Source: Edaphobacter sp. 12200R-103 (GTDB taxonomy: Bacteria; Acidobacteriota; Terriglobia; Terriglobales; Acidobacteriaceae). From it: a stretch of 64,000 nucleotides of DNA. Positions 61,022-64,000 of the stretch are shown in pieces. Position 1 is the first letter of the stretch, and every line of letters begins with the position of its first letter. The position numbers and the translations under genes are program-made. The notes under the pieces are model-generated. The model had not been told where the DNA came from and did not search any database. It saw only the letters and a program-made list of their open reading frames with translations. Location: positions 3,720,001 through 3,784,000 of the forward strand of contig NZ_CP048114.1 in the NCBI RefSeq assembly GCF_010093025.1, given 5' to 3'.

Positions 61022-61282
61022 ATGGCTTACACAGAGAGCTATACGTGTGATGTTTGCGGCAACAAGAAGGATTCCGATGGCTGGTGGCTCGCATGGGTCG
61101 ACTGCTTCCCGGGCCAGAATCCAGGCGAAGATCAGCCGCTGATCAAGCTGACGCGCTGGCAGATGCAGCATGCACACTCTGCCGGAGTGAAACATCTCTG
61201 CGGCGCACGGTGCGCCGGGACGATGATGGACCGGTGGATGATGGAACAGCATGCCGATCCGGACGCTCACTGCGCGACGTAG
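61022..61282 (+). CDS. small cysteine-rich protein, likely zinc-binding
   Basis: 86 residues. CDVCGNKKDSDGWWLAWVDCF begins with a CxxC pair, and HLCGARCAGTMMDRWM carries CxxxC, so a zinc site is likely; there are five histidines as well. No family is recognised. It follows the conserved hypothetical gene by 38 bases with an in-frame RBS region GGTGGAG. Confidence 0.6.
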   Translation: MAYTESYTCDVCGNKKDSDGWWLAWVDCFPGQNPGEDQPLIKLTRWQMQHAHSAGVKHLCGARCAGTMMDRWMMEQHADPDAHCAT

Positions 61283-61308
61283 CCTAACGCTCCCGGCGAG
61301 GAGGATTC

Positions 61309-61749
61309 GTGGTGAGGCGAATTGTATCGGCGGCTGTGCTTCTCTTTTGTTTCTCCGGGATGTATCCGGCGCTCGCAGCCCAGGGAGCTGCAGTCCCGCA
61401 GATTGACCTCAACTCGATGGCTCCGGAGCTGCGGAAGCAGCTGGTGGAACCGCCGCACCTGGGCTGCGTCTCGCAGGATTACGAGGGCCCTCTACAGACC
61501 GCGCGGTACGTCAACCGATGTCCGCAGCCGCTGCACCTGACCATCGTCTTCGGGAATACGGATGACGTCAGGGAGATAAACCTCGCTCCGGGAAAGAGCA
61601 GGAACTTCAATCTCACCCTGCTTGACTATAACCAGCGAAAAGGCTCGAGCTGGTATGTCTGTCCGAAGGGATACAGTGCCGTGGATCCCAGGGGTACGGC
61701 GTTCAAGCGTCCCATCGATGTTTATCTGTGCCGCCAGACCGGCCACTGA
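61309..61749 (+). CDS. small secreted protein, unknown function
   Basis: 146 residues with a signal peptide (IVSAAVLLFCFSGMYPALA). GTG start with GGAGGA ten bases upstream. The mature part has four cysteines (GCVSQDY, NRCPQP, YVCPKGY, YLCRQTG), so two disulfides are plausible. It ends one base before the convergent LolA-like gene ends. No family known. Confidence 0.62.
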   Translation: MVRRIVSAAVLLFCFSGMYPALAAQGAAVPQIDLNSMAPELRKQLVEPPHLGCVSQDYEGPLQTARYVNRCPQPLHLTIVFGNTDDVREINLAPGKSRNFNLTLLDYNQRKGSSWYVCPKGYSAVDPRGTAFKRPIDVYLCRQTGH

Positions 61750-62700
61750 TTATCTGGGTGCAGCCGCCGGTGGTGATGACTGCTGCGGCTGTTGCTGGCT
61801 CTGCTGGCTCTTGTCGTCTTCCGGAGCGCGGTTGTTGGTAATGTCCTCGCCGTTGTAGATGATGCGGCTGGTGGCGCGGAACTGCTTATAGTCCGTGTAA
61901 CGGACGATGTTACGCATATGAACGTCTTGCCGGGGAGCGCCGTTGGCTGCCGGGAAATGCAGAGTGCCATCGGCCCTGGTGTAGGTGGGGAACCAGTATT
62001 TACCGTCCACCTGCTCGTAGTAGGTGGTGAAGGGAGGCTGCAGGTCGGCATGGCCGCGCCGGGTATCCTGGGGGACGGTCTGGCCGTTCACCAGAACGAT
62101 CTGGTAATCCTGCTGGTCGACCCATACTTTTCCCTGGAAGTAGTGCTTCCCTTTCTCGATGGTCCTCGGGCCCGCCTCAAAGACATAGGTATCCAACTCG
62201 TCGACGCGCTGTCGGCCCAGGTACTTGATGTCGTACTGCGGCATCTCCTCGGCGGTCAGCACGAAGGGCAGGCGATGCTCGATCTCGTCGAAGTCGGTCG
62301 GCGTCATCTGGACACGCTCAAGCGTGGTCTGGGGGGCAAAGACGACGCGCTCTTCGCGGCGGCCCTGCTTGTCGAAGGTAATGTCCGTGACCTGGTAATA
62401 CTCGCCGTCCGGCTTGCCGGTGTCGTCGGAGATGGTCTGGACCTTCACGGACTGGCGGAAAATGTAGTTCTCACGGGCGCGGTTGAACTCGCTCTCCCGC
62501 TGTCCGATGCGCTTGATGATCTCGTCCACGGTGATGCCGCTTGGCGGGGAGGGATCGAGCGGGCCAAATCCCTGGTCCTCAGCGGCATAGACGGTGCTGT
62601 GCCAATTTGGGACAAAGCTGAAAAAACGTGAAGAGTTTGCCGATAGCGGGAGGAGGCACGCTGCGAAAATGCTGGCGGAGAGCGCTGAGGCAAATTTCAT
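61750..62700 (-). CDS. LolA-like outer-membrane lipoprotein-sorting family protein
   Basis: 316 residues. A long signal segment is followed by GITVDEIIKRIGQRESEFNRARENYIFRQSVKVQTI, then GEYYQVTDITFDKQGRREERVVFAPQ, DIEHRLPFVLTAEEMPQYDIKYLGRQRVDELDTYVFEAG, HYFQGKVWVDQQDYQIV and VDGKYWFPTYTRADGTLHF. This half-barrel pattern is the LolA/LppX-like fold that I associate with many Acidobacteria proteins; it probably binds a lipid or hydrophobic tail in the periplasm. The C-terminus is Gln/Pro-rich. The start at 62700 is the natural one; the upstream extension lacks family sequence. Confidence 0.82.
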   Translation of the reverse strand: MKFASALSASIFAACLLPLSANSSRFFSFVPNWHSTVYAAEDQGFGPLDPSPPSGITVDEIIKRIGQRESEFNRARENYIFRQSVKVQTISDDTGKPDGEYYQVTDITFDKQGRREERVVFAPQTTLERVQMTPTDFDEIEHRLPFVLTAEEMPQYDIKYLGRQRVDELDTYVFEAGPRTIEKGKHYFQGKVWVDQQDYQIVLVNGQTVPQDTRRGHADLQPPFTTYYEQVDGKYWFPTYTRADGTLHFPAANGAPRQDVHMRNIVRYTDYKQFRATSRIIYNGEDITNNRAPEDDKSQQSQQQPQQSSPPAAAPR

Positions 62701-62793
62701 TGAACGAAGTGCTCCATGGAAGAGAACAGGGCCTGAATCCTGAAAACCCGGCCGCTCCATACAGGATAGACGCGGCAGGTGGAGGTTTGGTTG

Positions 62794-63528
62794 ATGTTGA
62801 CAGCATTGGGGGAGACGTGGACATATCCGGCATGTGCAATCGTGTGCTTTGCTTTTGCGATGGCCTTTGGTGCGGTGTGGTGCCGGCTTCAGGCGGAACG
62901 GAAGCAAACAGAGCGGGAACGGCGCGGCCGGGAGGAGCTGGAGGCGTATGCTCGGCTTGATCTCCGCGTCAGCTCGCAGGGCGACCTGAAGCATCTTCCC
63001 CGCAGGGTCTGCTCGGTCATCACCGCCAGAAGTCCCTTCAGCCGGGTTGCCATGCTGATGTATATGCCGGACGGTCATCTGGGTATCGCGGCGACGGAGG
63101 GCATGGACGCCGCCACCGCAGAGGCGATCGAAGCACATCTAGAGGATAGACAGCCGTCGCGCGACGCGATCGAATACTGGGATGGGGCGTCGCAGGTACG
63201 ACTGGGGTTGTATAGCTGTGTCATTCCGCTCCAATCCGAACAGCGACCTGGTGGGAGGGCGATTCTGATTCCCATCCGGGCAAGCGATCAGAAGATGGGG
63301 GCACTGCTGGTCTGCGCCGACAGCATCCTTCAGGTGCCGCATCGGCTGGCGGAAGAGGCAGTCGTCGGTCTTGAGGCGCTCGCCACCCGCCTCGGGTATG
63401 CAATGGAGAATATTCCCTCCGCACTACAGCCCCGACCTTCGGTTTTTTTAAACGAGGGCGCGCATAATTTTGAGTCAATCCGTTTCATCGGCTCCCATTA
63501 CGAGAGCCGCCAGGGGCTGGCGATGTAG
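62794..63528 (+). CDS. membrane-anchored GAF-like protein
   Basis: 244 residues. One span near residues 10-28 (YPACAIVCFAFAMAFGAVWCRL) is followed by a coiled coil (ERKQTERERRGREELEAYA) and a GAF-like domain (about 60-205, SRVAMLMYMPDGHLGIAATEGMD, then IPIRASDQKMGALLVCADSI). GGAGG lies nine bases before ATG 62794. There is no kinase or cyclase output, so it may pair with another signalling protein. Ends 26 bases before the peptidase gene. Confidence 0.68.
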   Translation: MLTALGETWTYPACAIVCFAFAMAFGAVWCRLQAERKQTERERRGREELEAYARLDLRVSSQGDLKHLPRRVCSVITARSPFSRVAMLMYMPDGHLGIAATEGMDAATAEAIEAHLEDRQPSRDAIEYWDGASQVRLGLYSCVIPLQSEQRPGGRAILIPIRASDQKMGALLVCADSILQVPHRLAEEAVVGLEALATRLGYAMENIPSALQPRPSVFLNEGAHNFESIRFIGSHYESRQGLAM

Positions 63529-63554
63529 ACTGACCCCCGGGAGGGCCGGGCCTG

Positions 63555-64000
63555 ATGAGACGATTGGCATGGGTACTGACGCCGTTCATGATGGGAGGCG
63601 CTGTCGCTGCAGCCCAGAGCTCTCAGGGGGGATTGAAAACATCTGTCGCGGATGCGCAGAATGAGCCTTCTGCGACGATCGCCGGAGAACCGGAGAACGA
63701 TGCAGCGGGCCGCCGCCCGATGACCTTTGCCGACCTGCAACGAATGAAGCGGCTCGGCGATCCACAAATCTCCCCCTCAGGCAAGTGGGTCATGTTTTCA
63801 GCGACGGAAGTCGATCTAACGGCCAATACCAAGGTCACTCATCTGTGGGTCGTCCCCATCGACGGCAGAGGCGAACATCAGGTTACCTTCTGGAAGGAAG
63901 GGGAGAGCGAAGGGCGATTCTCTCCTGACGGGAAGCATGTCGCATTTATCTCGATGGACGGTGGCAAGTCCTCACAGATCTATATCGCGGATTGGAACGA
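63555..64000 (+). CDS. S9-family peptidase (prolyl oligopeptidase-like), cut by window edge
   Basis: 148 codons are in the window, open to the right edge. A signal peptide (LAWVLTPFMMGGAVAAAQ) is followed by MTFADLQRMKRLGDPQISPSGKWVMFSATEVDL, then THLWVVPIDGRGEHQVTFW and GRFSPDGKHVAFISMDGGKSSQIYI, the WD/beta-propeller start of secreted S9 peptidases. The catalytic domain lies beyond the window. RBS GGGAGGG at 63538-63545. Confidence 0.9.
   Translation, partial: MRRLAWVLTPFMMGGAVAAAQSSQGGLKTSVADAQNEPSATIAGEPENDAAGRRPMTFADLQRMKRLGDPQISPSGKWVMFSATEVDLTANTKVTHLWVVPIDGRGEHQVTFWKEGESEGRFSPDGKHVAFISMDGGKSSQIYIADWN

Overview
The window reads as chromosomal DNA from a high-GC, free-living Gram-negative bacterium, most likely an Acidobacteriota of the Terriglobales (subdivision 1). 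I judge this from the gene types: a very long SLBB export protein, a secreted S9 peptidase, a LolA-like family common in that group, a PEP-CTERM protein, GH28/GH106 enzymes and a DciA-GatC-GatA order. The assignment rests on recognition of families, not on a search. No rRNA, integrase, transposase or CRISPR array is visible. One tRNA gene (CAT anticodon, Ile2-like) lies at 4016-4091.

Region 1 (1-3.8 kb) starts with the N-terminus of a large protein on the minus strand. It begins with nitronate-monooxygenase/PfaD-like TIM-barrel sequence, of the kind that opens some polyketide-synthase megaenzymes. Divergent from it are a sugar 3,4-ketoisomerase-like cupin and an NDP-hexose 2,3-dehydratase, both enzymes of deoxysugar formation. 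A roughly 100-base imperfect hairpin follows. Region 2 (4.2-10.3 kb) is a dTDP-L-rhamnose block: rfbB-rfbA-rfbD, then a VOC protein and a GmhB-like phosphatase in one tightly overlapping operon, rfbC on the other strand, and an undecaprenyl-phosphate sugar transferase. Region 3 (10.3-12.5 kb) is housekeeping: DciA-like protein, gatC, gatA.

Region 4 (12.6-32.7 kb) is a Wzx/Wzy-type surface polysaccharide locus. It has an outer-membrane SLBB export protein, a minus-strand operon (chain-length regulator, flippase, glycosyltransferase, rfbF, rfbG, rfbH, an epimerase/reductase and a two-gene transketolase) that should make and use a CDP-3,6-dideoxyhexose or a derivative of it, and a plus-strand group (acetyltransferase, glycosyltransferases, Wzy-like polymerase, B12-binding radical SAM enzyme, membrane GT2). 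The locus closes with a PAP2 phosphatase fused to a Wzi-like barrel (32.7-35.4 kb). Sampled lines in the polymerase gene are clearly poorer in G+C than those in rpiA, as expected for an exchanged O-antigen-type island.

Region 5 (35.8-64 kb) is mixed core and accessory genome: rpiA, a secreted amidohydrolase divergent from an exported RidA, a PEP-CTERM GDSL hydrolase, FmdE-like protein, MarC, an oxidoreductase, a Pmp3-like peptide, bactofilin, DUF2752 and GYF_2 membrane proteins. A pectin/rhamnoside-degrading pair (GH106, GH28) follows, then a stand-alone receiver domain, DUF2059, an OPT transporter, ComF, an HNH nuclease, a polytopic membrane protein with an FAD oxidoreductase, three small uncharacterised genes, a LolA-like protein, a GAF-like membrane protein, and the start of an S9 peptidase running off the right edge.

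The strongest candidates for something not well described are the split transketolase inside the CDP-dideoxyhexose operon, the PAP2-Wzi fusion, the PfaD-like megaenzyme paired with deoxysugar genes, the exported RidA/amidohydrolase pair, and several structured intergenic elements.
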